Assembly: GCA_036172665.1 (NCBI GenBank)
Contig: CM069876.1
Span: 50,871,001 to 50,935,000, forward strand
Direction: 5' to 3'
Source: Prosopocoilus inquinatus
Lineage: Eukaryota > Arthropoda > Insecta > Coleoptera > Lucanidae
DNA length: 64,000 nt
Numbering within the stretch: position 1 is the stretch's first letter; each line of letters starts with the position of its first letter. Both the position numbers and the translations under genes were made by a program. The notes beneath the pieces were generated by a model that was not told the origin of the DNA, searched no databases, and saw nothing but the letters and a program-made list of their open reading frames with translations. Positions 46,561-57,412 of the stretch are shown one piece after another.

Positions 46561-47856
46561 TCAGATTTCTCCGATAGAAATATCGTTGCCTGTTTTAATA
46601 TTTGAAAAATTTACATTATATGATGAAGGATGTACATCGTATATACTTTCAAAGTAAGATGCAAATCCATTTGCGATGTCTTTGTTGTCTGAAAGTGTAG
46701 AGTCATTATAGATAAATGTATCTGTGCTTGCGAGGCTGTTTTTCTTGCTCTTGACAAATGACCAAAATAAAGTGGGATTACTCTGTACAGATGTTTCGGC
46801 AACCTTACAGTAATTTTTATATGCATTTTCGATTGAGGTTTTAAGTTGCGCTCTATAAAATTTATATTTTTTTAAGTTGAAATCATTGTATTTTCTTCTT
46901 CTGTGATATTCTTTAATTTTTAGTAGCGATTTAATCTCAGATGTGAACCATATTGGGTATTTTCCCTTATTAACATTAAAGTTATAACATGGTACGCATT
47001 CCTTAAGGATTGCATAAAAAGTACTATAAAATACTTCCACCGCATCATTGACATCAGAACATGAAGACAAATCTTGCCAATTACAACGCTTCAAAAGCCA
47101 GTAAAGTTTTTCAAAATTTGCTTTCGCATAATTGTATTTAATAAAGTTATTGTTTTCCAATGAATAAGTAGGTCGAACATAGGTTAATAAAATGATGTTT
47201 AGCGCCGGATGATACGCATCAGCTGGAACCAAGGGTGCATCACTTGGAATGACAGATACAGTGATATCAGAACAGATAAGATCAAGAGTTCTCCCAATAT
47301 AATTTGACACATTATTAAACGATTTCAAATTATATAATTGAAAGAAACTAGACAATAATTGGCATATAGCGCGATTATAGCAGAACTTAAAGTCAGTACC
47401 TGTTATATATGGGATATTAAAGTCGCCCGCAATGAATATATTGTGACTGGAGAGGATATTAGAGAAAGACTCAAATAGATTGAAATAATGTTCATAATCG
47501 TTTAACATTGTGTTAGGTTTAAAGTACACAACATTTAGGAAGTAGGTTCTGTCATGGATTCTAGTTTTGACAAACAAGGTTTCGATGATGTCATCAATGT
47601 AGACCAAGGATGAACAAAATCTTTTGTGAATGGCTATAAGAACACCACCGCCCCTTTGGCTAGTTCTGTCTCTTCTAAAGACCGTGTATCTATTATCTAT
47701 AATTTCAGAATCAAAAATGTTGTTATCCAACCAAGTCTCCACCAGTAATATAACGTCAAATGAATTATTTAGAATATTTTAATAAATTAAATTACTCTTC
47801 GTACGCAAACCCCTAACATTCTGAAAATAGAGATTTATTTCTGAATGCATTGACAT
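46561..47856 (-). pseudogene. ORF2 AP-endonuclease part, one nonsense codon
   Basis: From ATG 47856 the frame gives MSMHSEINLYFQNVRGL..., the usual start of an APE-type endonuclease, then meets TAA at 47781-47779. Beyond it the same frame continues without shift: ETWLDNN, RRDRTSQRGGGVLIA, AGDFNIP, RTLDLI and a DAYHPAL box. These correspond to the metal-binding and catalytic segments that nick target DNA. The linker region follows, including the KYPIWFTSEIK and NPTLFWSFVK blocks common in these elements. The frame ends at TGA 46563-46561. The first stop needs a single base change from a sense codon. Confidence 0.9.
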
Positions 47857-48070
47857 TCAGCAACTAAATCAAAAAAATAATAAGTAATCTTATATGTTAA
47901 TAATGTAAATGTTACCTATACGTTAATAATGGAATTGATAAAACTTAATAAATTCTTCACTCATCAAAACAATGCGATTCTTTGCAAAATAGATAAATAT
48001 GGAAACAGAAAATCAAACTTATTGTATCATATATACAGGTAACACGGAATTGATTAATGATTAAAACATA

Positions 48071-48718
48071 TTACGTGGAATCTTGAATTCTACGAAGATC
48101 TTCCAAGTTTTCTATTATATATCTAGCGGACTTCTCGCGATCGACCACCTTTACGTGCACTCTTCCATTCGAGACCCAGACATTTCCTTTTCCAAATGAA
48201 TTACGACATTTTATAAATAACTTATATCTGGCATTTGTAAGATCCTCACTTATATAAATTTGGGTATTTCTTAAAAATCTTCGATTAACAAGTATATCTT
48301 GGCGAGTTTGTAAAGTTGTTAATTTAACAATAACTGGACGTTTCAGGGCGCCCTGTTTCCCAATTCTATGGCAAATACTAATGTCATCATCCTTTACATT
48401 CAACTGCAAAGTATCTCGTAGTAAAGAAAGTACCGATTTATTTATGTTTTCATCCTTGACTTCCTCGATACCGTTAATACGAATGTTTGATTTGCGGGTA
48501 TATTGTTCAAGTTCGTCTACCTTTTTATTTAACGCAATGTTTTCTGCCTCGAGTTTGGAAACTTTTTCATTCAAGTTGTTTATTTGTTTTTGCAATCCCG
48601 ATTTCTCGTACACACGTTTGACCAACGTCGAAATGTACTCCTCATCGGTAAATATCTCCTTGAGAATTTCCTTGATCATGGATCTCATATCTTCTTTTTG
48701 ATCTCTTGTTAGAGGCAT
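48071..48718 (-). CDS. Retrotransposon ORF1 RNA-binding protein, 215 aa
   Basis: I take the first ATG (48718), although the frame is open a little further upstream. Residues about 42-72 form a heptad coiled coil (LQKQINNLNEKVSKLEAEN and on), as in trimeric ORF1 proteins. Residues 75-125 (SNIRINGIEE, ICHRIGK) resemble the RRM-like part, and 129-205 (RPVIVKL, RFLRNTQIYISEDLT, WVSNGRVHVK) the C-terminal domain seen in many insect elements and annotated as baculovirus-FP-like. It would bind element RNA and act as a chaperone. The frame is intact, unlike ORF2, so a protein could still be made if transcribed. Confidence 0.88.
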   Translation of the reverse strand: MPLTRDQKEDMRSMIKEILKEIFTDEEYISTLVKRVYEKSGLQKQINNLNEKVSKLEAENIALNKKVDELEQYTRKSNIRINGIEEVKDENINKSVLSLLRDTLQLNVKDDDISICHRIGKQGALKRPVIVKLTTLQTRQDILVNRRFLRNTQIYISEDLTNARYKLFIKCRNSFGKGNVWVSNGRVHVKVVDREKSARYIIENLEDLRRIQDST

Positions 48719-48853
48719 TTTCACAAGTGAAATGATGGGCGATTGTTTGTCGTCGGTTGTCACGAGCACGCCCCAGAATTGCAAAATACTCTTAAATTGT
48801 ATCGTGTTTTTTACTCGTCTGAAATAGAACCTCGCAAAATAACGTCCAACAGT

Positions 48854-49094
48854 ATTAATTGAATGGACGAGTGCATAACCGTGTTCAGCCCAAATTTACT
48901 GTGTTAAGAAAACAACAGGTAACTTTCTCCAGATTTTTATTTTAAGTAATTATCGGCTTCAGGAGGCTTCATAAAACCTTGTCTGAAAGAATGATTCACT
49001 TCAAAAAAAAAAATCCAGAAAGTTGTTTGTTGTTTTCTCAAAACGGAACATTTGGACTGAACACGGTTATCCACTGCACATCGATTCAATTAAT
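48854..49094. repeat. Imperfect inverted repeat beside the retrotransposon
   Basis: Left arm 48854-48935 and right arm 49010-49094 pair through ATTAATTGAAT/ATTCAATTAAT, ATAACCGTGTTCAG/CTGAACACGGTTAT and AGAAAACAACA/TGTTGTTTTCT. It is about 240 bp with a ~75-bp loop. It is MITE-like and lies exactly at the 5' side of the non-LTR element, so it may be the insertion site. Confidence 0.75.
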
Positions 49095-49291
49095 TATTTG
49101 CAAGTTTAATTTATACAGGGCGACCATAAGAGGGCTCGGAACGAGTTCCTTCAACACCTTTAAGTTTCTTTCTTAAAGTTAAGTACTTTTTCTTTTTTAT
49201 TTTGTGACATATCTAATTCTTGTTCCATTATTTCCAGTCAATTAAAATTAGTAAAATAAAAACTTTGAAAAAAAAACAACAGACCCTTTAC

Positions 49292-49335
49292 TATAGGCAA
49301 CCATACAAACGGCTATGTTCATTGGGTTGCCTATA
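49292..49335. other. Conserved small hairpin, copy 1
   Basis: TATAGGCAACC and GGTTGCCTATA bracket a short loop with GTTCATT. A second copy lies at 63259-63301 with changes mainly in the loop. The function is unknown; it may be a MITE core or an element end. Confidence 0.7.
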
Positions 49336-49339
49336 CTAC

Positions 49340-50002
49340 TAAGTTTTATTGATTATTTTTTTTATAAACAAACGAGCAAGTTATTAGATTTATTAGTGGT
49401 TTATAATTATTAATGCGAAAATTAAATGAACAAACAAATTTAAAAAATAAATAATTTAGTGCACGTTATTGCTGTAACTGAAACTATAGCCTGAAATCGG
49501 AAAGAAATGGGAAAAGTCGAAGAATGTTTTAATGAAAATAAAGTGGCAAACCTGTTTGGTGACAAAATCTAGTGACTTTATTTGAAAATTATTTAAAATT
49601 TCATAGTGAATTTCGATTGTTTTCTTTTTTTCTTTTTTTTTAATCACCTTAATATTTAAACTTTAACTTCATTTGCATTTTATTTCTTGTCTTTTTTTTT
49701 TCTTTTTGATTTGAATCAGATTGACCTTGCTCTAAATTGCACTTAATTTCAACTGACTTTATGGTTTTCTTTAATTATTAATATCTCTAATTTGTTGTTT
49801 GATTAAATTGAGTTGGGTAGAGTTAGTTAGCAGTTGAATTAGGTTGACCTTGAGTTGAATCGAACTGAATTGTCATCGAGTTTTGACGTTTGAAGTTTAA
49901 TTTTTTTTTTTTTTTTTTAATTTAAAATATTAACACACATTTTCTGTTGAGAAGTCGAGTCGAATTGAGTTGAGTTGAGCTGATCTTAATCCTGATTGAG
50001 TT
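49340..50002. other. T-rich sequence, no gene
   Basis: Low-complexity T-rich sequence containing TTGACCTTG motifs (exact TGACCTTGA at 49845) and TTGAGTTGA-type repeats from 49800. No coding signal. Confidence 0.45.
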
Positions 50003-50136
50003 TAAGGTCCAGTTTTGCAAATGAGGTTCAACATTGAGCTGAGGTTTAAACCCTTAGCAACGATTATTTCAACAATTGTTGTGAAGGATTTAAACTTCGG
50101 CTCAAAGTTAAACCATGATTGTAAAACTGGGCCTAA
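50003..50136 (-). mobile_element. PIF/Harbinger-type MITE, second copy, 128 bp
   Basis: Element 50006-50133 starts GGTCCAGTTTTGCAA and ends TTGTAAAACTGGGCC, flanked by TAA at 50003-50005 and 50134-50136. The interior matches the 17135-17262 element in reverse orientation (AACCCTTAGCAACGATTATT, CAACAATTGTTGTGAAGG). Both copies are 128 bp. Confidence 0.9.
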
Positions 50137-50524
50137 ATCTTTCTGCATTTTAAGGCGTAGGCAGTTTTAATTATTTTGAGTTTTAATTTTCTGCTTGGCT
50201 TGGGGTGAGTTAGGTTGACTTGAGTTGAATTGAACAATTGAGTTGAGTTGTACGTAATTTTAAATTAACTCGATTAAATTAAAACGAGTTCTGATGTTTC
50301 AGAAGGTTGACATTTTTTCTTTTCCGTGGCGTTTCAGTTTGTAATTCTGACGTCAGTTCAAGTTGCGAGTTCACAATTTTAGTTCGAGAATTGTCCACAC
50401 GATGTCGTGACTTAAAACTGGTGTCGACATGAGTTCTCGATTTAATTTTTAGTTTTAATCGTTTTAATTTCTTAAAGTTCTTTAACTTTTATTAATAAAG
50501 AGCTACATGTTTACCATTTACCCG

Positions 50525-50658
50525 GTATAAGTAATTTAAAAAAGTATAAGTAATTTAAAAAAGTATAAGTAATTTAAAAAAGTATAAGTAATTTAAAAAA
50601 GTATAAGTATTTTAAAAAAGTATAAGTAATTAAAAAAAAGTATAAGTAATTTAAAAAA
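50525..50658 (+). repeat. 19-bp minisatellite, seven units
   Basis: GTATAAGTAATTTAAAAAA in tandem, with one unit changed to TATTTT and small A-run differences. Confidence 0.95.
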
Positions 50659-50659
50659 A

Positions 50660-51831
50660 AAATCAATATTAAATCATTTGTTCTATTGCTTTCTTAAAAA
50701 AATTGTTTTCTTTCTTTTTCTATAGGGTCTCTCAATCGACAAAATACTTGGGTTTTTCTTGTTTTTTTTTCTCTTCTAATCGTTTATAATTTTAGCCCTC
50801 GTTTTAAAGCGTTCTCCTTTTTCATGTCCTAATTGTTAGCTTGACTTTAGTCGATTTCTGGATTGACCTTGAAATTTGTTTTCCCCTTTGTGTCTTTTTT
50901 GTTGGTTCAGTTTAGTGTCAATTTCTTTTTTATTTTCAGTTTCCTTCTCTGTTTCTACCTTTTCTTTAAAAAAAACAAAAACTTTGCCTGAATTGAGCAG
51001 GTTTCGATTTGACTGACCTTGAAACTGCCCGCGGTTTAATTTTAATCCGTTTCTAAGTTTCTCTCGGCTTTAATTTTTTTTTTTTTTTAATTTCATTGCC
51101 TTGCTTGGGTTGACCTTGAAACGAGTCGGGCCTGGTTTGGGTCAACCCAATCCAACTGAGGTGAACCCGGTGAACCCAACGCAAGGGGAAAAAATGAAAA
51201 AGAACGATTAAAATAATTTCTTCTTTCTTGACATATTCGAGTCTGCGTTCTGCTTTAAATGCAAAAATGATTTCCTCACAGCGGCGGAGAGAGTAAAAGT
51301 TGCTCCGCGCATAAAAAAAAAAAATTGCGCCATGTCACAACCGACCGGTTCTTTCTCTCACTCACATCTAATCGGCACGAATTAAAAAAGATCCCCCGAC
51401 CCCCCCGGGTTCAGTGACGTAATTCAGCGGGAATAAATTGAAATGAAATCAGCAAGTTCGAGGTGTGAATGGGAAGTGAAGCAAAAACGAAAATTTTGGA
51501 AACGCACGCTCTACTGGGCGAACAAATTAATTAATAACCAACCGAGCAAGCAACCCCCCTCTTGCTTGTTAACGTGAAAACCTGTGCGTTTCGCCTAATT
51601 ATATTTGTAATAACAACAATGCCATTTCCGCAGTAATCGCGCAGGAAATGACTCATTCATTCAACGAGGTATTGCGCGAACGAGAAAAGAATATATACGG
51701 TACCTAGTGTCCGCCGCCGCCGCCGCCACCGCAGCGGTATCCGGATTTCTTTTAATTCGATTGTGTAAACCGTTCTCACGATTGTTCGGTTTCTTTTTAA
51801 TTTTTCTTTTAATTTCACCACGCGTGGAATT
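50660..51831. other. T-rich then mixed sequence
   Basis: TGACCTTGA occurs exactly at 50864, 51014 and 51115. (CCG)n lies at about 51711-51730. I see no gene. Confidence 0.45.
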
Positions 51832-52085
51832 CACGCGTAATTTCTATTTTTTAATTAACGACGTTAAATAATTAGATCGATAGTACAGGGTGATTCAAAA
51901 TAAGCGGTGTCCGATTCGTTGCTTCCTAAAGTCACCCTCGTACTGAATTGCATAATATATCAGAGATATTAAAAAAAAAAGTCAAACTTTCGCGAATCGT
52001 AAATTTTTTAATCAACGATAAATAATTACATAGTTGATGTGAACTTTACGAGAGAGACAAATGAAAAAAAGAGAAACAATTTAAT
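51832..52085 (+). repeat. ~245-bp repeat with TACAGGGTGATTC, copy 1
   Basis: It includes CGCGTAATTTCTATTTTTTA, TACAGGGTGATTCAAAATAA at about 51884 and CTTTACGAGAGAGAC. A near-identical copy lies at 53866-54108. An oppositely oriented end, TGAATCACCCTGTATA, at 53224 could pair with this one to bound a 1.35-kb element. Confidence 0.8.
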
Positions 52086-53865
52086 CGCTACGGAGAACCA
52101 AGATATTCAAATTCAAATGCAGGCATATTAAATGTATTTGAAAAAAAAAATCGGCAACTAAACAAGTTAATAATTTAATTTGTTGTGTCTAGGTAAATAA
52201 TTTATTACTCAGACAGAACAAAAAGTTGCTTTAAGTGTACTTCATTATTTATTACTAGTAAATAATGGAAGACACTTAAAGCAAATATTATAACTAACAA
52301 TATGTGTATTAGTTCTAATGTTGATTTGTTGATGGTTGATTTATTAGTTTTCAAAAAATCATTAGACATTTCATTATATTTTTTTTAAATTTTGTTTTGT
52401 AAGTGAGAATTTCTTTTTGTAAATGCCTAAAAGATCATAGCAAGAATTCACAGACATAAGGCATAAACATATGCAGCAGGTAGGCGGGTATTCAAATATT
52501 TTTTTCGGTTTTTAAAGAGAAATTGAATTTGGAATCGCAAATTAATTTTAAAGAAAAACTTTCTTTGTTAAATTTTCATAGCACACTAGTTAGGATAATA
52601 CCGAAAAGTGAAAAAAATTAGTCAAAGACAAAATCATGAATACAAAGAGAAACGTAAGAGATGAGTATAGGGAATGCTAATACAGTTCGAAAGAATATTT
52701 AATTCTGAATCTCATGATATAGAAATATATTGGGTGTTCTATTTAAAAAACTTGACCTTTCGACGGTTGAAATCAATTTGAATAGAAGGTACTTTTTAAC
52801 CATCCTGTAGACAATTCAGTTTAAAACTAGACATGATCTCAAAGCACGTTACTGTAATCTACTACATGCCAAAAATTAACATCATGGCTTTTATTGCCGA
52901 AAGATGGCAGTGTCATAAGCAAGGTACTGCAAGTTTGAAAAAAAAAATGAAAAAATGTAAATATCTCGGAAACGGCTAATTTTTCTTATATCATATGTTG
53001 AACAAAATAATTTTAGCATTATACAAGGAATTCAAAAATGTAATAAAAAAATGAGGTATTCTACTTAAATTAAAAAAGTTGACAGCAACTTTCTGTACAA
53101 ACGAAAGTGTCCCAAGGTTGGAAATAGTGTACTTTAGTAGACCATTATCGCTAACTTATAACTGCAAAATATGAAATAGAAATTCAAAGCGTGAGTCCGT
53201 AAACTTTTAACAAACGGGTTCCGTGAATCACCCTGTATAATGTCCGGAATTTCCCGGACCTTGGTTGCATCATAATTTGAGAAAATTCACTTTTTATGAG
53301 ATAAAAAGTTTTTATCGTGAATTCATTTCTTTAAAGATAACAAAATTCTGAAGTTAAAGTAATTTAAGTAATATGAGGTAGAGTAATTCAATGAGAATCT
53401 GAATCTAAATTTGGTAAACATTTTTGATTTTTTGAATTGAATGTTCTTAATATCCTGTTCTTTTTACATCCTTTATTAAATAAAAAAGATTTATATCAGC
53501 TTTTTCTAACAATGCTTGCATTTGCAAGGAATATTATATGGTTTAATGATGATTGGTCACGTCACGATAGACAAAAAAAAAACTCGTCGAGAACAAAATA
53601 CAATGTCTGAGATCTTAAATACGTTTTCTCGTCGAATTTCAGCGACATTAATAGACCAAAAATAATAAATTTTCCTTAAGTGTTAATGTTACAAATTAAA
53701 GTAAATTAAAAATAAAATAAAATAAAAATAGGGAACACTACGATATGCATTTTTATACTGAAAATGAGTTACTTGACCAGACACGACAAGCAAGCTTGTT
53801 CAAGGTAATCAGCAAAAAGACTGGAAAATTTACTATATTTACTTAATTTAATTTGCACAGTGGAA
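52086..53865. other. AT-rich sequence, possible element interior
   Basis: This holds a stem-loop (52226-52284) and the TGAATCACCCTGTATA end at 53224. I find no open frame of interest, so any element here is non-autonomous. Confidence 0.45.
52226..52284. other. Short stem-loop, 26-bp arms
   Basis: TTGCTTTAAGTGT (52226) pairs with ACACTTAAAGCAA (to 52284), then after a small internal mismatch ATTATTTA pairs with TAAATAAT around a 7-base loop. The size is like a microRNA precursor stem, but there is no other support, and a MITE remnant is at least as likely. Confidence 0.65.
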
Positions 53866-54108
53866 ATCGCGTAATTTCTATTTTTTAATTAACGATGTTC
53901 TTCGACGTTAAATAATTAGATCGATAGTACAGGGTGATTCAAAATAAGCGGTGTCCGATTCGTTGCTTCCTAAAGTCGCCCTCGTACCGAATTGCATAAT
54001 ATATCAGAGGTATTAAAAAAAAGTCAAACTTTCGCGAATCGTAGATTTTTTAATCAACGATAAATAATTACAGAGTTGATGTGAACTTTACGAGAGAGAC
54101 AAAAAAAA
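53866..54108 (+). repeat. ~245-bp repeat with TACAGGGTGATTC, copy 2
   Basis: It differs from copy 1 mainly by a TTCTTCGACG insertion (about 53898) and a few substitutions. Confidence 0.85.
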
Positions 54109-54339
54109 AAGAAAAGAAAATTAAATAATTAGGTTGATGATACGGGGTGATTGAAAATAAGAAAATAAGTGTCCCAGAGGTCACGCAAAAGTCCGGAATT
54201 GCAATCGGAAATTAAACGTCTTGCTAATCCCACTCCTGACGTCCTGACAAGTCCATGACTTAGGATCCCATTGAGAAACCAACGTAGATTAAGAAGAAAA
54301 AAAAAACAATTCGTGTTTTAGAGGCTGCGTCAAATCAAT

Positions 54340-55400
54340 TAAAATTAAGTTCGAGCAATATCAAGGTCTGCTCGAACCAAGCAACAAAAAAAATATCTGA
54401 ATATAATTAAAGTCCATTCAATCTCAAGGTCAAACCAAGCCGAGCCAGAAATTGTTAAAAATGAAGAAAACGAAATCGGAAATTTTTTTTTTGAAAATCG
54501 ATTAATGTTTCCGGGTTTCCTCAAGGTCAACGTAACCCAGCCGAAGAGTGCAGAATAGAAAATAAAAATAAGAAAATTTAATGAAACGATTCGAAACGGA
54601 AAAAAAATTGAAAATTCATTCAGGCAGTGAGAAACAGAAACAAACGACGATCGCAATATTAAAAAAAAAAAATCAAATCTGCAAAACAAAATTTAACGAT
54701 AAGCATTCAAAACGTAAAGGCAGCAATTTGGGGTATTAAATCAAATACTCAATGTGCTCAAGGTCAACCTAACGAATGTAAAATAGAAAGTACAAAATTT
54801 TAAAGAAATTAATTACAATTAACAAGGAAAAGAAAATTAAAAATTTTATAAAGTAAGAAACGGAAACAAACGACGATCGCAATATTGAAAAAAAAAAAAA
54901 CTTAAAACTGCCAAACAAAATTTAACGATAAGCTTTCAAAACGTAAAGGCAATTCGGGTATGAAATCGAATAAAGTCGGGCTCAAGGTCACCTCAAGGTC
55001 AGCCTAACCCGACCAAGGAATGCGAAATAAAAAAAAACAACAAAATTTTAAAGAAACAATTAAAAAGGGAAAAGAAATTTGAAAATTTCATGATGGAAGT
55101 AAGAAACAGAAACAAATGACGATCGCAATAAAATTTAACGATAAGCTTTCAAAACGAAAATGCAATTCGGGTATCAAATCGAATAAAGTTGGGCCCAAGG
55201 TCACCTCAAGGTCAGCCTAACCAGACCAAGGAATGCAAAATAAAAAAAAAACAACAAAATTTTAAAGAAACAATTAAAAAGGGAAAAGAAATTTGAAAAT
55301 TTCATGATGGAAGCAAGAAACAGAAACAAATGACGATCGCAATAAATTCGAAAAAATTCAAAAAGAAGAAAAAGAAAACTGAGAAAGAAAAACAAATCCC
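54340..55400 (-). repeat. A-rich tandem units, CGATCGTC family, with TCAAGGTCA
   Basis: AACAAAYGACGATCGCAATA recurs near 54642, 54870, 55112 and 55327. The intervals carry TTTAACGATAAGC and CTCAAGGTCA blocks; units at 54991 and 55204 are almost identical over 150 bp (period 213). This is the minus orientation of the T-rich family. TCAAGGTCA is exact at 54423, 54521, 54758, 54982, 54993 and 55206. Confidence 0.85.
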
Positions 55401-55667
55401 TCCATCGAAACGTCGAGGAAAGAAAATTTTAATTTCAATTAATTTGATTAACTTTTTAATTTAATTTCTCGGAAATGGCCGAAACAGTTGCGAATAAAAA
55501 AAAAAGAAAAAGAATCTCGACGATCTACAGACCTAAGCAAATAAAAAAAGAAGAAAACACATTGTTAAAAAAAAAGTAAGAAAAACAAATGATGTAATAC
55601 ATGCAATTTCCATTTTTTTTTTGTTAACGATGTTTTCCCTAACACTAAATAATAATTAGAATCCCAA

Positions 55668-56300
55668 ATACAGGGTGATTCAGAATAAGCGAGAATAATT
55701 TGTTGACGTAAAGCGGTCAAGAATGATCGTCAGACTTGGCAGTGCTGGATTTTATTTTTAAAATGGTGTGCAACCGAAGTAACTTCCGGCTTTACAATGA
55801 CTGCCGTCACGTGACAGCATCATTGACAATTACTGTCATATTAAAACATTTAAAACTCAAATTAAAATGCTGTTGAACATTTCGCTGGACAAAACCCTTC
55901 GATTATATTTATCATCAGTAAATGAAACGTAAACTGGACTTCTTCTTTTTTTCGTCCGTTTCCCGCATTGAAAGAGAGAGAGAGAATTAATTTTATTTAA
56001 AAAAAAAAAACCTCCCCACCTTCCCAAGCCTACGACAGTTCTTTTTTCTGTTTTATTTTATTGTTTCGTGTGCGCTATTGGCGGAACACTTATTCTGAAC
56101 GACCCTGTATTATATTTCAAAGAGAAAATGCAATCGACATGAAATTTTTTATTATTGTTTTTCAATTTATTTACATTTGCTATAAAAAAAACCTCCCCGC
56201 CCTCCACACCTACGACGTTGTTTTTTTTTCTGTTTTACTTTATTTTTCGTTTCGTGTGCACCATTGGTCGAACACTTATTTTGAATCACCCCATATCACG
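55668..56300 (+). mobile_element. TACAGGGTGATTC-ended element with a tandem right end
   Basis: The left end ATACAGGGTGATTCAGAATA (55668) faces TTATTCTGAACGACCCTGTA at about 56090-56109. A second right end, TTATTTTGAATCACCCCATA, follows at about 56278, because ~180 bp (from AACCTCCCC at about 56010 and 56190) are duplicated. Short frames across the two right ends are repeats of each other. Confidence 0.75.
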
Positions 56301-57412
56301 TTCTGAAGAGAGTAAACGCGACCGAGATGAATTTTTATTTATTTTATATTATCAAAACAGTTGCTTCAGCTTCAAATGCACACAGGGTAGTGGGCGTTTA
56401 TAAATCACGTGATCACATGATCTGTTCGTATAGGCAACACGTCTTACACAATTGGCAAGCAATGCAAAAAAAAAATCAATTTCGATATAATAGGTATAAA
56501 CAAACAATCCAACAAGGGAGAACTACAAAAAATAAGTAAATTAATTAATTAATTAATTAAAAACAAAATAAAACAATTATTCAATGTTGCCAACGGTAGA
56601 AAATAATGTTTACGACTGACGCAACTGATGTTGGCGAGGCTTCGATTTTCAAGTGCAAACACGACGCTCACATATATTCCAGGATAAAATTAATGTGGAC
56701 ATTAGCAACAGTGCACGTTATTATAAAAACAACAATTACATTTCAAGGATGTTATGATTATGAACGCAAACGTTTTTATTATGCGGAATGATTTACGAAC
56801 ACATTGTGTCACCGGCAAGCGGTTTTAGCTCCTCATATTCATAGTAATTTTTCGTTTATTAAGAGAATTGCGCCCGTCGTCGTCTGTCTCTGTCATGGTT
56901 AAATTCACACCAAATTCGACCAATTAAGAAAGAGTAATTAATATCTATATGTTCCTAGTTCCCAACCTGTCGTGTCGTTTTTTGTTTCCTTTCTTTCTTC
57001 TCCAGATCCAAGGTGACCCAATCAAAATTACACTGCATATTCGAAACGTTAACCAGCCAATTAAGTTAATTAGTGGGTACCCTTGGAATTAGGTACTTTT
57101 TACGTTCACACGTTTATTATTATTATTGTCGTTAGAAGGTACGTTGGAGAAGGAGCGAGAGAGGAACACGGACGGTTACGTAACTAAGAAAAACTTTAGG
57201 TAAAAAAATAATAATCAAAAATTATATGTGTGCATAACCAAAAAGCAATAAATTCAAAAAATTCGAAGCTCAAAAACGAATTAAAACTCGAAGCCAAGAA
57301 AAGTCACGATCCAATTCAACAACTCGGTTTTAATTAAGTGAAGAATCAACTTATCACGAGCATCGTTTCATCAAAACAAAACTCGAAGTTGAATTTTTTC
57401 ATCGGAAACCCC
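56301..57412. other. Unique sequence, no gene seen
   Basis: (TTAA)n occurs near 56539-56560. Frames at 56327-56539 and 56606-56791 show no domain. Confidence 0.4.

Larger units (their letters stand above)
45137..48850 (-). mobile_element. APE-type non-LTR retrotransposon, nearly full length, dead
   Basis: On the minus strand the order is 5' region, ORF1 (48718-48071), 214-bp spacer, ORF2 (47856-45388), then a ~250-bp 3' UTR ending in GAAATAAATAAATAAATAAA at about 45137. The (AAAT)n-like tail suits CR1/Jockey-group elements. ORF2 has two in-frame stops and lacks the N-terminal part of the RT, so the copy cannot move by itself. I could not find target duplications. The 5' edge lies near an inverted repeat that starts at 48854, so the 5' end is approximate. 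Confidence 0.9.

Noticed and set aside
51832..54108. Possible LTR element (245-bp direct repeats 1.8 kb apart)
   Set aside because: No TG...CA ends, primer-binding site, polypurine tract or coding sequence; the repeats carry the TACAGGGTG element end instead.
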